Positions 36,891 through 46,975 are shown, numbered from the stretch's first letter. The stretch is 64,000 bases of DNA from Actinomycetaceae bacterium (GCA_030532515.1 JAUNKY010000008.1:1-64000); one strand, 5' to 3'. Made by a program: numbers and translations. The notes: a model not told the origin generated them from the sequence alone.

Positions 36891-38402
36891 ATGACTACTA
36901 CTGAAACCCCTCGCACTTACCTGGTACGCACCTTGGGCTGCCAGATGAATGTTCACGACTCAGAACGCATGGCTGGTCTACTTGCAGCCGACGGATACGT
37001 TCCCGTAGAACAAGTCCCCGAAAAAGCTCAACGAGCAACCGAAGCCGGAGATGGTGGCGCTGACATCGTGGTAATTAATACCTGCTCAGTGCGCGAAAAT
37101 GCTGCCAACCGCCTCTTTGGTAACCTTGGGCAGTTAGCCTCAGTCAAAAAACAACGTCCTGATATGCAAATTGCCGTAGGTGGCTGCCTGGCCCAACAAA
37201 TGCGCGCAGATATTGTGAAAAAAGCCCCCTGGGTAGACGTAGTCTTTGGCACCCACAATATTGACGTGCTCCCGATCCTACTCAAGAGAGCCCGCCACAA
37301 CCGTGACGCGGCAGTAGAAATCGAAGAATCACTGAAAGTATTTCCCTCGACACTCCCAAAGAAAGCGGAATCCTCATACGCTGCCTGGGTATCTATTTCA
37401 GTCGGTTGTAACAACACCTGCACATTCTGCATCGTTCCCCACCTGCGCGGTAAAGAACGGGATCGACGCCCCGGCGAAATCTTAGCCGAAATAGAAGCTG
37501 TAGTCTCAGAAGGCGCAGTTGAAGTTACTCTGCTGGGACAAAACGTAAACTCATACGGGGTAAGTTTCGGAGAACGCGATGCCTTCGCAAAACTACTTAG
37601 AGCAGCAGGAAATATCCCCGGTTTAGAACGACTCCGTTTCACCAGCCCTCACCCTGCGGCTTTCTCAGATGACGTAATCGAAGCCATGGCACAGACCCCA
37701 ACGGTTATGCCTAGCTTGCACATGCCCTTGCAATCTGGCTCAGACCGTATCCTCCGACTAATGCGTCGCTCCTATCGGCGCGCAAAGTTTGAAGGAATCC
37801 TGGAACGCGTGCGCGAACTCATTCCGGACGCTGCCATTACCACAGACATTATCGTAGGCTTCCCCGGAGAAACCGAAGAAGACTTCCAACAAACCCTGGA
37901 AGTAGTAGAAAAAGCTCGCTTTGCCTCTGCCTTTACCTTCCTGTACTCACCTCGTCCAGGTACTCCTGCTGCGGATATGGAAGACCAAGTCCCAGATGAT
38001 GTAGCAGCCGAACGCTACAAACGGCTCTTAGCCCTCCAAGAACGCATCTCTTACGAAGAAATGCAAAAGCTTGAAGGAACCACCGTAGAAGTACTAATCG
38101 CCGAGTCCGAAGGACGAAAAGATCACGACACGCGTCGTATATCTGGACGTGCGAAAGACAACCGCCTGGTCCACGTAGGACTGCCCGCAGGCTTCGAATA
38201 TGGCCGAGACATTCGCCCCGGCGACATGGTTACTGCCGTAGTCACTCACGCGGCCCCACACCACCTGGTAGCTGACTCAGGCGTAGCTGGCGGACTCTTC
38301 ACTCACCGGAAAACCCGAGCCGGAGACATGTGGGAAGAAAAACAAGCCTGCCCAATCCCAGACAATAAAGTCACCCTAGGCATACCCATCATTAGACGCT
38401 AA
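36891..38402 (+). CDS. miaB: tRNA-2-methylthio-N6-dimethylallyladenosine synthase MiaB
   Basis: MiaB is a radical-SAM methylthiotransferase acting on A37 of tRNAs after MiaA. The N-terminal UPF0004 domain supplies three Cys for the auxiliary cluster ([23 protein letters not shown] and VGGCLAQQ). The radical SAM motif is [15 protein letters not shown], and a C-terminal TRAM domain follows. The 503-residue length is normal for actinobacteria. miaA lies downstream with two YbjN genes in between. Confidence 0.97.
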   Translation: MTTTETPRTYLVRTLGCQMNVHDSERMAGLLAADGYVPVEQVPEKAQRATEAGDGGADIVVINTCSVRENAANRLFGNLGQLASVKKQRPDMQIAVGGCLAQQMRADIVKKAPWVDVVFGTHNIDVLPILLKRARHNRDAAVEIEESLKVFPSTLPKKAESSYAAWVSISVGCNNTCTFCIVPHLRGKERDRRPGEILAEIEAVVSEGAVEVTLLGQNVNSYGVSFGERDAFAKLLRAAGNIPGLERLRFTSPHPAAFSDDVIEAMAQTPTVMPSLHMPLQSGSDRILRLMRRSYRRAKFEGILERVRELIPDAAITTDIIVGFPGETEEDFQQTLEVVEKARFASAFTFLYSPRPGTPAADMEDQVPDDVAAERYKRLLALQERISYEEMQKLEGTTVEVLIAESEGRKDHDTRRISGRAKDNRLVHVGLPAGFEYGRDIRPGDMVTAVVTHAAPHHLVADSGVAGGLFTHRKTRAGDMWEEKQACPIPDNKVTLGIPIIRR

Positions 38403-38406
38403 CGCA

Positions 38407-38438
38407 AACCGGCACCTAAATAAACTTAGGTGCCGGTT
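38407..38438. terminator. Bidirectional terminator after miaB
   Basis: AACCGGCACCTAA and its exact complement form a 13-bp stem around ATAAAC, between miaB and the convergent YbjN gene. Confidence 0.88.
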
Positions 38439-38484
38439 CACTCTTTGTAAGAAAACCTTAGCCTTCAGCCTTTAAGAGAAACCC

Positions 38485-39027
38485 TTAAAAACTTGGCGCC
38501 ACTAAAGACGGCAACTCCCGCATAGCCTTCTGCATATACTCAGCTGCATTCAGCACCATGCGCTTAAGCTGTGAAGCAGTTAAACCACTGCCAATGAAAA
38601 ACATACAATCTAAACGAATCAGCCACTGATCCGCTTCCCGATCAACATACGCCGTAGGCATAAACCAACGGGAGTTCCACTCATTCGTGGCATCAATCAA
38701 TAAATGCAAAATCTTATCCGTCTGCTCATCATCTAACGCAGACTCAGCACCCCCCAAATCCACCCCGGGGGGAAGTACCGGAAACTCTGCCTTAACCAAC
38801 AACCAATGATGCTCATTAGGAAGCTGCATACGCAGCACCACATCAGCAACAATAGTTTGTAAAACGCCCTCGGAAACCTCAGTTACTTCCAGCCCCGCAA
38901 CTGCCAACAACTCAGTAAGTTCTGAAAAAAGCACCGGTTTAAATAACTGCTCAGCCGGCGCAGCCGCAGTAGCTTCCGCCACTTTTGAAGCCGTTGGTTT
39001 TCTTGAGAAAAAACGCCTAAACATCAT
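38485..39027 (-). CDS. YbjN domain-containing protein (second copy)
   Basis: A 180-residue protein with the YbjN-type alternating strand and helix layout (LLVKAEFPVLPPG, ILHLLIDATNEWNSRWFMPTAYVD) and no signal peptide. A basic N-terminus FRRFFSRKPT precedes an Ala-rich linker. The fold resembles type III secretion chaperones; the role in actinobacteria is unknown. Its ATG overlaps the stop of the upstream paralogue as ATGA. A core copy of the dispersed motif lies in its VSEGV codons. Together with its neighbour it forms a two-gene operon. Confidence 0.82.
   Translation of the reverse strand: MMFRRFFSRKPTASKVAEATAAAPAEQLFKPVLFSELTELLAVAGLEVTEVSEGVLQTIVADVVLRMQLPNEHHWLLVKAEFPVLPPGVDLGGAESALDDEQTDKILHLLIDATNEWNSRWFMPTAYVDREADQWLIRLDCMFFIGSGLTASQLKRMVLNAAEYMQKAMRELPSLVAPSF
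38865..38876 (+). repeat. Dispersed CGCCCTCGGRAW motif inside a YbjN gene
   Basis: CGCCCTCGGAAA on the plus strand. In the minus-strand gene it is read as the codons for Val-Ser-Glu-Gly-Val. Confidence 0.5.
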
Positions 39028-39497
39028 CAGACTCCCTCTGGCGCATTCATCCACGGATCGGCAAAGTAATGATCTAATCCCACCATAGTCTCAGCCGTAG
39101 CGGCCAAAATAATCCTTAGCTCATCTAAAATCTGTTGGTCAGTAGCGCCCTCTTCAGAAAAACTAAGCCGCCAGGAAGTCACAAACTTAATGTACCCATC
39201 ATCGCTAACTTTGAAATACAAACGGGGTGCAAAAACCGAAGAAGCATGCGCCTGCACAACGTTCTTAGCAGTTGCAATATAAGCTACGTTCAACTTCCGA
39301 TGCCAATGCGCAGTAATCGCCCAACACAGCCCATTCTCATCATTATCAAGATAGCTGACGTAAACCGCAAAACCCTCATACTGCACAAAAATATTGGCTT
39401 CTTTAGGAGTAACCGCATACTTTAAACCCAACTCGCTGAACGCTGCCAAAACGCGTTTGCCAGTAACCGGTTCTAAAGTAACTACTTCACCACTCAT
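39027..39497 (-). CDS. YbjN domain-containing protein (first copy)
   Basis: A 156-residue YbjN-family protein (YEGFAVYVSYLDNDENGLCWAITAH, LYFKVSDDGYIKFVTSWRLSF) with an alternating-strand, helix-terminated layout. It pairs with the next gene and lies in the miaB-miaA gap, a known actinobacterial position. No clear ribosome site precedes the ATG at 39497, so translation may be leaderless; a longer start at 39548 is less likely. Confidence 0.82.
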   Translation of the reverse strand: MSGEVVTLEPVTGKRVLAAFSELGLKYAVTPKEANIFVQYEGFAVYVSYLDNDENGLCWAITAHWHRKLNVAYIATAKNVVQAHASSVFAPRLYFKVSDDGYIKFVTSWRLSFSEEGATDQQILDELRIILAATAETMVGLDHYFADPWMNAPEGV

Positions 39498-39571
39498 AAT
39501 CACAAGTATAGCGGGCAAAACTAGCCTCTCAGATGAAAGCCCACCCAAAAACCAGGTAAGGTTATCTTGTG

Positions 39572-40474
39572 ATGAAAGCGATCGTTGGACCCACCGCCTC
39601 TGGAAAAACTTCCTTAGCTCTAGAACTAGCAGCTACAGCTAACGGAGAAATCATCAATATGGATGCCTTTGCCATGTACAAAGGCATGAATATCGGCACC
39701 GCAAAACCCACCGCCACAGAACAGGCGCGCGTACCACACCATATGATCGATGTTTTAGAAATCCACGACAACGCCACGGTAGCGCAATACCAACAGCAAG
39801 CACGCCAATGCGTCCAAGAAATCCAAGCCCGGGGGAATCCAGTATACGCAGTAGGTGGTTCTGGCCTATACGTAAGAGCTCTCTGTGACAAAATCTCTTT
39901 TCCGGGCACTGACCCGCAGGTACGTTCCCGATTAGAAGCAGAATGCGAATCCGTAGGATCGCTAGAAATGTATAGGCGCCTCCAAACAGTAGACCCAGTG
40001 GCAGCAGCAAACCTCCACTGGAATAACGCTCGCCGGATTATCAGAGCCTTGGAAGTAATCGAAATAACCGGACAACCATATTCAGCAACCCTGCCGTCTT
40101 ATGAATCTCATCAACCCACCCTCTTCATTGGCCTACGAAGAGAAGATACAGATATCGACGCAAGAATTACCCAGCGCACCCACACCATGTTTGAAACTGG
40201 ACTCATTGAAGAAGTCCAAGCACTTAAAGAAGCCGGCTTAGCATCCACTCGCACTGCGGTAAAAGCCACTGGCTACGCTGAAGTTCTGCGATTTCTAAAC
40301 GGGGAAATCACCAAAGCAGAAGCCATCGCCGACGTTGCCTTAGCCACCCGCCAACTGGTGCGCCGACAAATGAAGTGGTTCCGCCGCGATCCACGGATTC
40401 ACTGGCTTGACGCCACCGGAAAAACCGAAGCGGAAATCTTTGAAAAAGCAAAACAATTAGTTGCTAAGGCATAG
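39572..40474 (+). CDS. miaA: tRNA dimethylallyltransferase MiaA
   Basis: MiaA transfers a dimethylallyl group to A37 of UNN-reading tRNAs, making the substrate for MiaB. The P-loop is GPTASGKTSLALELA, and the DAFAMYKGMNIGTAKP, VPHHMIDVLE, VGGSGLYVRAL and RRQMKWFRRDPRIHW motifs are all present. The protein is about 300 residues. The ATG at 39572 (or GTG at 39569) follows AGGTAAGG. It is divergent from the YbjN pair. Confidence 0.96.
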   Translation: MKAIVGPTASGKTSLALELAATANGEIINMDAFAMYKGMNIGTAKPTATEQARVPHHMIDVLEIHDNATVAQYQQQARQCVQEIQARGNPVYAVGGSGLYVRALCDKISFPGTDPQVRSRLEAECESVGSLEMYRRLQTVDPVAAANLHWNNARRIIRALEVIEITGQPYSATLPSYESHQPTLFIGLRREDTDIDARITQRTHTMFETGLIEEVQALKEAGLASTRTAVKATGYAEVLRFLNGEITKAEAIADVALATRQLVRRQMKWFRRDPRIHWLDATGKTEAEIFEKAKQLVAKA

Positions 40475-40485
40475 CGCAGCGGTCA

Positions 40486-41142
40486 TCAACTGCGGGTAAC
40501 CTTAAGAATTCTAAAACCCTTCTTAGAATGCGCCTTCACAGCCGCAAAACCCTGCTCATTAAGCCACTTAGTTAAAGAATCAGCACCTAGATTCTTAGCA
40601 ACCACCAGCCAAGCCTCGCCGGTAGCAGAAAGCTTACTGAGCCAATCTAACAAAATCTGCTGCGTCTCAGCCTTACCCACCCGAATCGGTGGATTAGACC
40701 AAATTAGGTCAAACTCAAGATTAGCAGCCTCAGCTTCAGCCAAAGCTTCATGGGCTTTCTTCACCGACACATTGCCACAACCATTCGCCTGCGTATTCTT
40801 CACGGTCAAATCTAACGCACGGCCATTAACATCAACCGCCCAAATTTCAGCTTCAGGGCTAAACTTCCCCAAGACCGTGGCAATTACGCCCCAGCCACAA
40901 CCCAAGTCAAGAAAACGCCCCTCCTGCGGTGGCGCAGGAACTTCAGAGAGTAAAACTTTCGTCCCCGGATCTAAACGACTAGCAGAAAAAACTTGATCTG
41001 CCACCTGCATACTCAGCTCAAAACCGCGCACCGAAAACTCAATCGTAGACACCTGCGTCTTAGTAGCCACCGGAACGTCGGAAAAATAGTGCGCGGCACC
41101 TACAGCAGGTGCACCTTCATGCCTAGCTTCATTTCTACTCAC
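40486..41142 (-). CDS. Class I SAM-dependent methyltransferase, RsmC-like
   Basis: A 218-residue methyltransferase of the RsmC/MTS type. The SAM-binding loop is FLDLGCGWGVIATVLG, the acidic strand-2 end is WAVDVNGRALDL, and the catalytic motif is SNPPIRVGK, the NPPF/NPPY family of rRNA guanine-N2 or glutamine methylases. The likely substrate is 16S rRNA, by family resemblance. It is convergent with miaA and divergent from hflX. Confidence 0.88.
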   Translation of the reverse strand: MSRNEARHEGAPAVGAAHYFSDVPVATKTQVSTIEFSVRGFELSMQVADQVFSASRLDPGTKVLLSEVPAPPQEGRFLDLGCGWGVIATVLGKFSPEAEIWAVDVNGRALDLTVKNTQANGCGNVSVKKAHEALAEAEAANLEFDLIWSNPPIRVGKAETQQILLDWLSKLSATGEAWLVVAKNLGADSLTKWLNEQGFAAVKAHSKKGFRILKVTRS

Positions 41143-41169
41143 CCTCTTACACTAAAACATCTGCCCGGC

Positions 41170-41230
41170 GATAACAATCAGCAACGGCAGTCACAGAGAA
41201 TGAAAGCACCCTGGGGATAACAATCAGCAA
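41170..41230 (+). repeat. Two 15-bp direct repeats upstream of hflX and the methyltransferase
   Basis: GATAACAATCAGCAA occurs at 41170-41184 and again at 41216-41230, 46 bp apart, in the shared divergent promoter region. A possible regulator site. Confidence 0.6.
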
Positions 41231-41247
41231 ACCCAACAAACCCCCTT

Positions 41248-41287
41248 TATAATAGAAAATACGCTTTAAATAAACTGTCAAACAGTT
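41248..41287 (+). promoter_or_regulatory. hflX promoter with an inverted repeat
   Basis: A TATAAT hexamer at 41248-41253 is a candidate -10. The 6-3-6 palindrome AACTGTCAAACAGTT (41273-41287) lies about 20 bases downstream and could be an operator. No clear -35 was seen. Confidence 0.4.
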
Positions 41288-41314
41288 CAAAACGACCTCA
41301 GGAAGAAATCTGCC

Positions 41315-43000
41315 TTGACTGAAAAAGAACCGAAAAACCTCCGCAACAACGCCGACATAGACCAAGCTAAAACCGTGGTTGATCGCGTTTTAGAACGTCA
41401 AAAACGTAAAGCCACCCTGATTAGCGTAGATGAAACTACGCCTGAAGCAGACAATAAAGCAGTGGCAACGCCCTCGGAAAAGAACGATTCTGACTGGGAT
41501 ACCGCACAAACTACTTCACTGAGCCCAACAACTCGCCGCCTCTACTTTGGAGCCTCCCAAGTAGACGCCGGCCGCGCCACCTCACTACGTTCAACCCAGG
41601 GACAGGCAGAACACTCTTCTGGCGCAATGGACCGTGAAGCCCGCGCCGCAACCCGCCGCGTCGCCTCAATGTCAACTGAACTGGAAGACGTCTCTGAAGT
41701 CGAATACCGCCAGATCCGCTTGGAAAAAGTGGTTTTAGCGGGAATTTACGCCACTGATTTAGAAGAAGCCGAAAACTCGCTACACGAACTGGCGGCCCTG
41801 GCTGAAACCGCTGGCTCAGAAGTATTAGACGGGCTCTTACAACGCCGCGATAACCCAGACCCAGCCACCTACCTGGGATCAGGCAAAGCCAAAGAACTGG
41901 CCGAAATCGTAAAAGAAACCGGGGCAGACACCGTCGTAGTAGATGGAGATTTAGCCCCCTCCCAGCGACGCGCGTTAGAAGACGTAGTGAAAGTTAAAGT
42001 CGTTGACCGCACCGCGCTAATCCTAGACATCTTCGCCCAGCACGCCCAATCCAGAGAAGGTAAAGCCCAAGTTGAATTAGCGCAGCTAGAATACCTGCTC
42101 CCACGTCTACGCGGCTGGGGTGAATCCATGTCCCGCCAGGCCGGCGGGCGGGTCGCCGGCGGTGAAGGGATTGGCTCCCGCGGTCCGGGCGAAACGAAAA
42201 TCGAGCTAGACCGACGCCGCATTCGCAACCGCATGGCGAAACTACGTAAAGAAATCGCCGCGATGAAACCAGCCCGCGATACTCAGCGGCAATCCCGTCG
42301 CAGCGGGCAAATCCCTTCTGTAGCCATCGCCGGTTACACCAACGCTGGTAAATCGACGTTGCTAAACCAACTAACCGGTGCTGAAGTAATGGTCCAAAAC
42401 GCGTTGTTCGCAACTTTGGATCCCACAGTTCGCCAAACTAAAACTGAAGACGGGCGCATCTACACACTAACAGACACCGTGGGATTCGTTCGCAACCTGC
42501 CCACCCAACTGGTAGAAGCCTTCCGCTCAACCCTGGAAGAAGTTGGTGAAGCAGACCTAATTGTCCACGTAGTAGATGCCGCCCACCCAGATCCAATGGG
42601 ACAAATTAAGGCTGTGCACGCCGTCTTTGACACGATCGACGGGGCTCGCGACATTCCGGAAATCATCGCGTTGAACAAAGCAGACTTAGCTTCAGAAGCA
42701 GATCTGGCAGTGCTACGTTCACTGCTTCCAAACTCCGTTGCGGTATCAGCATACACTGGGGAAGGAATCGAACAACTCCAAGCGCTGATTGCTCAAATGC
42801 TGCCACGCCCCTCAGTTAGAGTAGACGTGGTGATTCCATACGCACACGGAGACTTAGTACACCGCTTCCACAACGACGGTGAGATCGAATTAGAGGACTA
42901 CCTACCGGAAGGTACTCACCTAGTTGGCTTAGTAAGCCAAGCCCTGGCCTATGACCTGGAAAAAGTAGCTGTCGCAGTTGCTCCACATGCCGATGAGTGA
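41315..43000 (+). CDS. hflX: Ribosome-associated GTPase HflX
   Basis: HflX splits stalled or dormant 70S ribosomes under stress. The 561-residue protein has an N-terminal HflX domain with TYLGSGKAKELAEIV and the GGRVAGGEGIGSRGPGE loop, then the GTPase domain with G1 GYTNAGKSTLLNQ (about 341), DTVGFVRNLPTQL and NKADLA. A long acidic extension precedes the HflX domain (residues 1-130). The start is TTG at 41315 after AGGAAG. It overlaps the DinG-like gene by eight bases. Confidence 0.95.
   Translation: MTEKEPKNLRNNADIDQAKTVVDRVLERQKRKATLISVDETTPEADNKAVATPSEKNDSDWDTAQTTSLSPTTRRLYFGASQVDAGRATSLRSTQGQAEHSSGAMDREARAATRRVASMSTELEDVSEVEYRQIRLEKVVLAGIYATDLEEAENSLHELAALAETAGSEVLDGLLQRRDNPDPATYLGSGKAKELAEIVKETGADTVVVDGDLAPSQRRALEDVVKVKVVDRTALILDIFAQHAQSREGKAQVELAQLEYLLPRLRGWGESMSRQAGGRVAGGEGIGSRGPGETKIELDRRRIRNRMAKLRKEIAAMKPARDTQRQSRRSGQIPSVAIAGYTNAGKSTLLNQLTGAEVMVQNALFATLDPTVRQTKTEDGRIYTLTDTVGFVRNLPTQLVEAFRSTLEEVGEADLIVHVVDAAHPDPMGQIKAVHAVFDTIDGARDIPEIIALNKADLASEADLAVLRSLLPNSVAVSAYTGEGIEQLQALIAQMLPRPSVRVDVVIPYAHGDLVHRFHNDGEIELEDYLPEGTHLVGLVSQALAYDLEKVAVAVAPHADE
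41469..41480 (+). repeat. Dispersed CGCCCTCGGRAW motif inside hflX
   Basis: CGCCCTCGGAAA, read in the codons for Thr-Pro-Ser-Glu-Lys, a different frame from the copies in ftsK and glnE. Confidence 0.5.
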
Positions 43001-44945
43001 CGCAGAATCGAATGCAGATACTTTAGATTCCCCAGAGTTAGAACTGTTGGGGAAAGTCGTAGCCTCTTTTCAAGGCGCCGCCCGACAAGGGCAACAGCAA
43101 ATGGTGCAGACAGTGGCAGACACTTTGGAAACTGACGATCTGACCATGATCCAAGCCGGTACTGGCACCGGAAAGTCATTCGGCTACCTGGTGCCGGTAA
43201 TGAACCGCGTTGCACGTACGGGGGAGCGCGTTGTAGTTTCCACCGCAACCTTAGCTTTACAGCGACAGATCCTTGAAAAAGATGCGCCCTTAGTGAACGC
43301 GCAGTTAGAGAAACCAGTTTCTGTGGTGGCTTTGAAAGGGTGGCATAACTACCTGTGCCTGCATAAGCTTCAAGGCGGTTACGCGGAAGAATACTCGCTT
43401 TTTAGCGCGGATTGGATCGGGGAAGAAACCGCTGCGAAGCCTTCATCTAAAGTTGGCAAGGAAATTATCCGTGTCCGCGAGTGGGCTGAGCAGACCGAAA
43501 CAGGGGATCGTGACGATTTAGTTCCCGGCGTTTCCGAGCAAGCCTGGAGGCAGGTGAGCGTACCGGCTAACGAGTGCTTGGGGACAACTTGTCCGCTTCG
43601 CGAAGAATGTTTCCCGGCACTTGCCAGAGATAATGCGGCGCAGGCAAACGTGGTGGTTACTAACCATACGATTCTGGGAATCCACGCCACCTCAGAGAAT
43701 AAGATTTGTGGCGACTTTTCGGCGCTGGTAGTTGATGAAGCCCACGACTTAGTGCGGATCGTCCACTCTCAAGCCACCTTACAGTTGCATGTTGGGGCAG
43801 CTCTAACCCGGCTACGGTGGGTCAGTCGGTTAACAGGAGCTGACACTGTCCCACTTGAGAAAAGCCTTCGCGGCTTAGAACAGCTCTTAGAAGAGTATCC
43901 TGAGGGGTTGCTACGCTCGCGGGCAGATGATTTACAGGCGTCTATGCGCTTGATTGACAACGATTTACGTTCTCTTACGCAAGCTATCACGGCTGCGAAT
44001 GTTGAAGCAGCTGAGAAAAAGTTGGCGCATGGGGCGCTACAGACAGTGACAGAGTTTTTATCGGTGTGGGATCGTCCGGTTGAATCGACAATTACTTGGG
44101 TGACGCGCAGAGATGAGGATCCTGCTGTGCTGAACTGCGTGCCCCTAGATGTGGCAAAGCCGATTGCTTTCAATTTATTTTCTGAAAGAGCGGTGGTGCT
44201 TACTTCCGCGACCTTGCAACTGGGCGGGTCGTTCGCTCCGATTGCTTCCGAGGTCGGCGCATATCTCTGCACAGATAAACCTAAAACGGTTGACGTTGGC
44301 AGTCCTTTCGCCCCTGAAAAACAGGGTATCCTTTATGTTCCACGGCATTTAGAACCGCCGCTACGCTCTGGGTTAAGTGAGGCGCAACTAGCTGAATTGG
44401 AAAGTTTATGTACCGCCAGTGGCGGAGGAATGCTGGGATTATTCTCTTCCTATCGAGCAGTGCAGCAAGCTGCTGAGTATTTAAGAAGTAAAGTCGATTT
44501 CAACGTCTTAGTGCAAGGCGATGACCAGCTGTCGAATCTGCTACACGATTTTCGTACTTCAGCTTCTTCCTGCCTGCTGGGCACTATGTCTTTATGGCAG
44601 GGGATTGACATTAAAGGGCAGAACTGTCGTTTAGTAGTGATGGATCGTATCCCTTTCCCAGTGCCTTCCGATCCGGTTGTGCAAGCTCGCTCTGATGAGG
44701 CAGCTCGTAAGGGGATGAATCCATTCCAGGTGGTGTCTTTGAATCAGGCAGCACTGCTAATGGCTCAAGGAGCTGGCCGGTTGCTTAGGTCAGTTGATGA
44801 TCGCGGGATGGTAGCTGTCTTAGACTCGCGGTTGGCAACGCGTCCGTACGGAGGTTTTATTCGCCGTTCCCTGCCGGCGTTCTGGCCAACAGTTGATCCA
44901 CAAGTGGCAGTTGCGGCGTTAGAACGGCTGCGCCCACCAGAATAA
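42993..44945 (+). CDS. DinG/XPD-type ATP-dependent DNA helicase
   Basis: A 650-residue superfamily 2 helicase. The Walker A motif is QAGTGTGKSFGYLVP and the DEAH box is VVDEAHDL. Cys residues in ECLGTTCPLREEC could hold an iron-sulfur cluster as in DinG/XPD. Later motifs include LLGTMSLWQGIDIKGQNC and QGAGRLLRS. Expected role: removal of R-loops or repair of replication forks. The ATG at 42993 overlaps the hflX stop by eight bases, so the two genes are coupled. Symbol not assigned because DinG and YoaA are close. Confidence 0.9.
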   Translation: MSDAESNADTLDSPELELLGKVVASFQGAARQGQQQMVQTVADTLETDDLTMIQAGTGTGKSFGYLVPVMNRVARTGERVVVSTATLALQRQILEKDAPLVNAQLEKPVSVVALKGWHNYLCLHKLQGGYAEEYSLFSADWIGEETAAKPSSKVGKEIIRVREWAEQTETGDRDDLVPGVSEQAWRQVSVPANECLGTTCPLREECFPALARDNAAQANVVVTNHTILGIHATSENKICGDFSALVVDEAHDLVRIVHSQATLQLHVGAALTRLRWVSRLTGADTVPLEKSLRGLEQLLEEYPEGLLRSRADDLQASMRLIDNDLRSLTQAITAANVEAAEKKLAHGALQTVTEFLSVWDRPVESTITWVTRRDEDPAVLNCVPLDVAKPIAFNLFSERAVVLTSATLQLGGSFAPIASEVGAYLCTDKPKTVDVGSPFAPEKQGILYVPRHLEPPLRSGLSEAQLAELESLCTASGGGMLGLFSSYRAVQQAAEYLRSKVDFNVLVQGDDQLSNLLHDFRTSASSCLLGTMSLWQGIDIKGQNCRLVVMDRIPFPVPSDPVVQARSDEAARKGMNPFQVVSLNQAALLMAQGAGRLLRSVDDRGMVAVLDSRLATRPYGGFIRRSLPAFWPTVDPQVAVAALERLRPPE

Positions 44946-45000
44946 TAGTTGCCTTTAGCGGTAACGTAACTGGGATATTTTACCGGTAGGGGGGAATAGA

Positions 45001-45035
45001 AAATCGCATCGGAAGGATAGTTTCCGATGCGATTT
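45001..45035. terminator. Bidirectional terminator between the helicase and ldh
   Basis: AAATCGCATCGGAA and TTCCGATGCGATTT form a perfect 14-bp stem around GGATAGT. Confidence 0.88.
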
Positions 45036-45059
45036 AACTATTGAGAATGAGCCCAGACT

Positions 45060-46052
45060 TTACAGGCCCAAAGAGCGGGCAACTTCACGCAGGCGTTCAG
45101 CGGAAGCAGTTAGACCGTCGCGTTCTTTCAAAGTCAAAGGTGGTTCTAAGACGCGGCCAGCGCCGTTGCGGTCTACCAAGGTAGGTGCAGCCATGACTAC
45201 GTCAGAGATGCCGTTCCAGTCTTCTAATAGTGAGCAGATAGAGAGGACGCGGTTTTCGTCACGCAAAATAGCGCCGGCGATGGAAGAAGCTGAAAGACCA
45301 ATTGCCTTGTCAGTAGCACCCTTACCTTCGATGATCTTGTAAGCAGAGTTAACTACTTCGTCAGCGATCTGGTCGCGCAGTTCTGCGTCGAAGAGGCGAC
45401 CGTCAACGGTAAGGCCCCAGTGGCGCAAAGGAACGTTACCGATAACTGCGGAAGACCAGAGGGCAACTTCTGAGTCGCCGTGTTCACCCGCGATGTAAGC
45501 GTGGATGTTCTGCGTTGCTACGCCGGTGTGCTTGGAGACTAGGTAGCGTAGACGGGAAGTGTCCAGCACCGTGCCTGAGCCGAAAACCTGGTTGCGTGGC
45601 ATGCCTGAAATCTTCAACGCTGCGTAGGTAACTACGTCGACTGGGTTGGTGATGTACATTTGGAATGCGTCTGGAGCTACGTCGCAGATCTGAGGGGTAA
45701 TCTTACGCATCAAGTTGACCGTAGATTCTGCCAAGTCTAAACGTGACTGTCCTGGCTCTTGCTTGGCCCCGGCGGTGATAATAACCAGGTCAGCGCCCTT
45801 GATAATTTCAATGTCATCAGAGCCTTCTACAGAACCACAGGGGGTGAACTGAATGCCGTGGGCGATGTCTAATGCTTCAGCAGATGCCTTAGAACCGTTG
45901 ATGTCGTAAAGTACGATGTCACGGGCATCGCCACGCATTGCGCAGGCGTAAGCAGTTGCGGTGCCCACCGCACCAGCGCCGATGATAGCGATCTTTGAAG
46001 GGCGTCCTGAAGAGTGGGAAGGGTAAAGAGTTTGCGTCTTAGGGTTAGTCAT
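45060..46052 (-). CDS. ldh: L-lactate dehydrogenase
   Basis: Reduces pyruvate to L-lactate with NADH, the last step of homolactic fermentation. The NAD motif GAGAVGTATAYACA is near residue 25. The substrate loop and catalytic His motif IAGEHGDSEVALWS (about 187-200) and NPVDVVTYAALK are present. At 330 residues it is typical of allosteric bacterial enzymes; a 20-residue N-terminal extension precedes the Rossmann fold. It suggests a fermentative lifestyle. Confidence 0.95.
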   Translation of the reverse strand: MTNPKTQTLYPSHSSGRPSKIAIIGAGAVGTATAYACAMRGDARDIVLYDINGSKASAEALDIAHGIQFTPCGSVEGSDDIEIIKGADLVIITAGAKQEPGQSRLDLAESTVNLMRKITPQICDVAPDAFQMYITNPVDVVTYAALKISGMPRNQVFGSGTVLDTSRLRYLVSKHTGVATQNIHAYIAGEHGDSEVALWSSAVIGNVPLRHWGLTVDGRLFDAELRDQIADEVVNSAYKIIEGKGATDKAIGLSASSIAGAILRDENRVLSICSLLEDWNGISDVVMAAPTLVDRNGAGRVLEPPLTLKERDGLTASAERLREVARSLGL

Positions 46053-46146
46053 GAGCCGGGCTTTCTTTTCTAACTTCGATAGATGAATCGAAATCTATTT
46101 TAGCTAAAAATAGGACTTATTTCCCCTAGCCAGCCCGCGACAGGGC

Positions 46147-46860
46147 TTAAAGGGAGCGGATAACAGTTACTACTTTCCCTAAAATTGTAGCTTGATTTCC
46201 GGGAATTGGAGCGTAGTTTTCATTTCGGGGCAAAAGCCAAACGTTTCCATCTTTACGTGAAAAAACTTTCACGGTAGCTTCGCCATCTAGCATGGCCGCC
46301 ACAATTTCGCCTTCTGTAGCAGTGTTCTGTTGGCGGACAACTACGTAGTCGCCGTCGCAAATAGCAGCTTCAACCATGGAATCGCCGGAAACTTCTAAAA
46401 CGAATAGTTCGCCTTTGCCAGTGAAGCGTTGGGGCAGGGTGAAAACATCGTCTACAGATTGTTCGGCGGTGATTGGCACCCCGGCTGCAATGCGTCCTAC
46501 TAGCGGAACGTCAGTGGTGACACTATCTGAAATGCCTGAGATGGGAATGTAGTAAGAGGTTGCGGTTTCGGCTGGCGTAGGGGCAGAAAGTTCTGCCTGT
46601 AGTAGGGGATTGGCTTCAATAATTTCCAAGGCGCGGGGTAGTCCCGGGGCGCGTCGGATGTAGCCTTTTTCTTCCAAAATATCCAGGTGGTGCTTAACCG
46701 TAGAGGAAGAGGAAAGTCCGGTTGCTTCCGCAATTTCTCTTACCGAGGGCGGGTAACCATGGTTTTCGATCGAAGTGCGCAGCACTTCTAAGATCGCACT
46801 TTGTCGCTTAGTGAGTGCCGGGCGGTTGTCTGCGGTGGGCGTCCCCAGGGATTCAGTCAT
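46147..46860 (-). CDS. lexA: SOS repressor LexA
   Basis: LexA represses SOS genes until RecA filaments trigger its self-cleavage. The N-terminal winged helix ([21 protein letters not shown]) precedes the cleavage region with an AAG site (RIAAGVP), and the Ser in GDSMVEA and the Lys in ATVKVF form the catalytic dyad. The ATG at 46860 (MTESLG) follows AAGGAAAA and gives 237 residues. It is divergent from the LysM gene, with three SOS-type boxes in the gap. Confidence 0.96.
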   Translation of the reverse strand: MTESLGTPTADNRPALTKRQSAILEVLRTSIENHGYPPSVREIAEATGLSSSSTVKHHLDILEEKGYIRRAPGLPRALEIIEANPLLQAELSAPTPAETATSYYIPISGISDSVTTDVPLVGRIAAGVPITAEQSVDDVFTLPQRFTGKGELFVLEVSGDSMVEAAICDGDYVVVRQQNTATEGEIVAAMLDGEATVKVFSRKDGNVWLLPRNENYAPIPGNQATILGKVVTVIRSL

Positions 46861-46975
46861 GGCGTTTTCCTTACAGGTTGGCACTTATAAAGCGGTTTTG
46901 TGAAGTGAAAAAATTCTGTCAGTGCAGAGTTTTTAAATGAGTATGTATTCAGTTTACGGGAAAAATAACGAAAAT

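Noticed and set aside
36901..37200. miaB minus-strand and other antisense open frames, such as 37028-37642
   Set aside because: They overlap conserved genes completely, with no family match.
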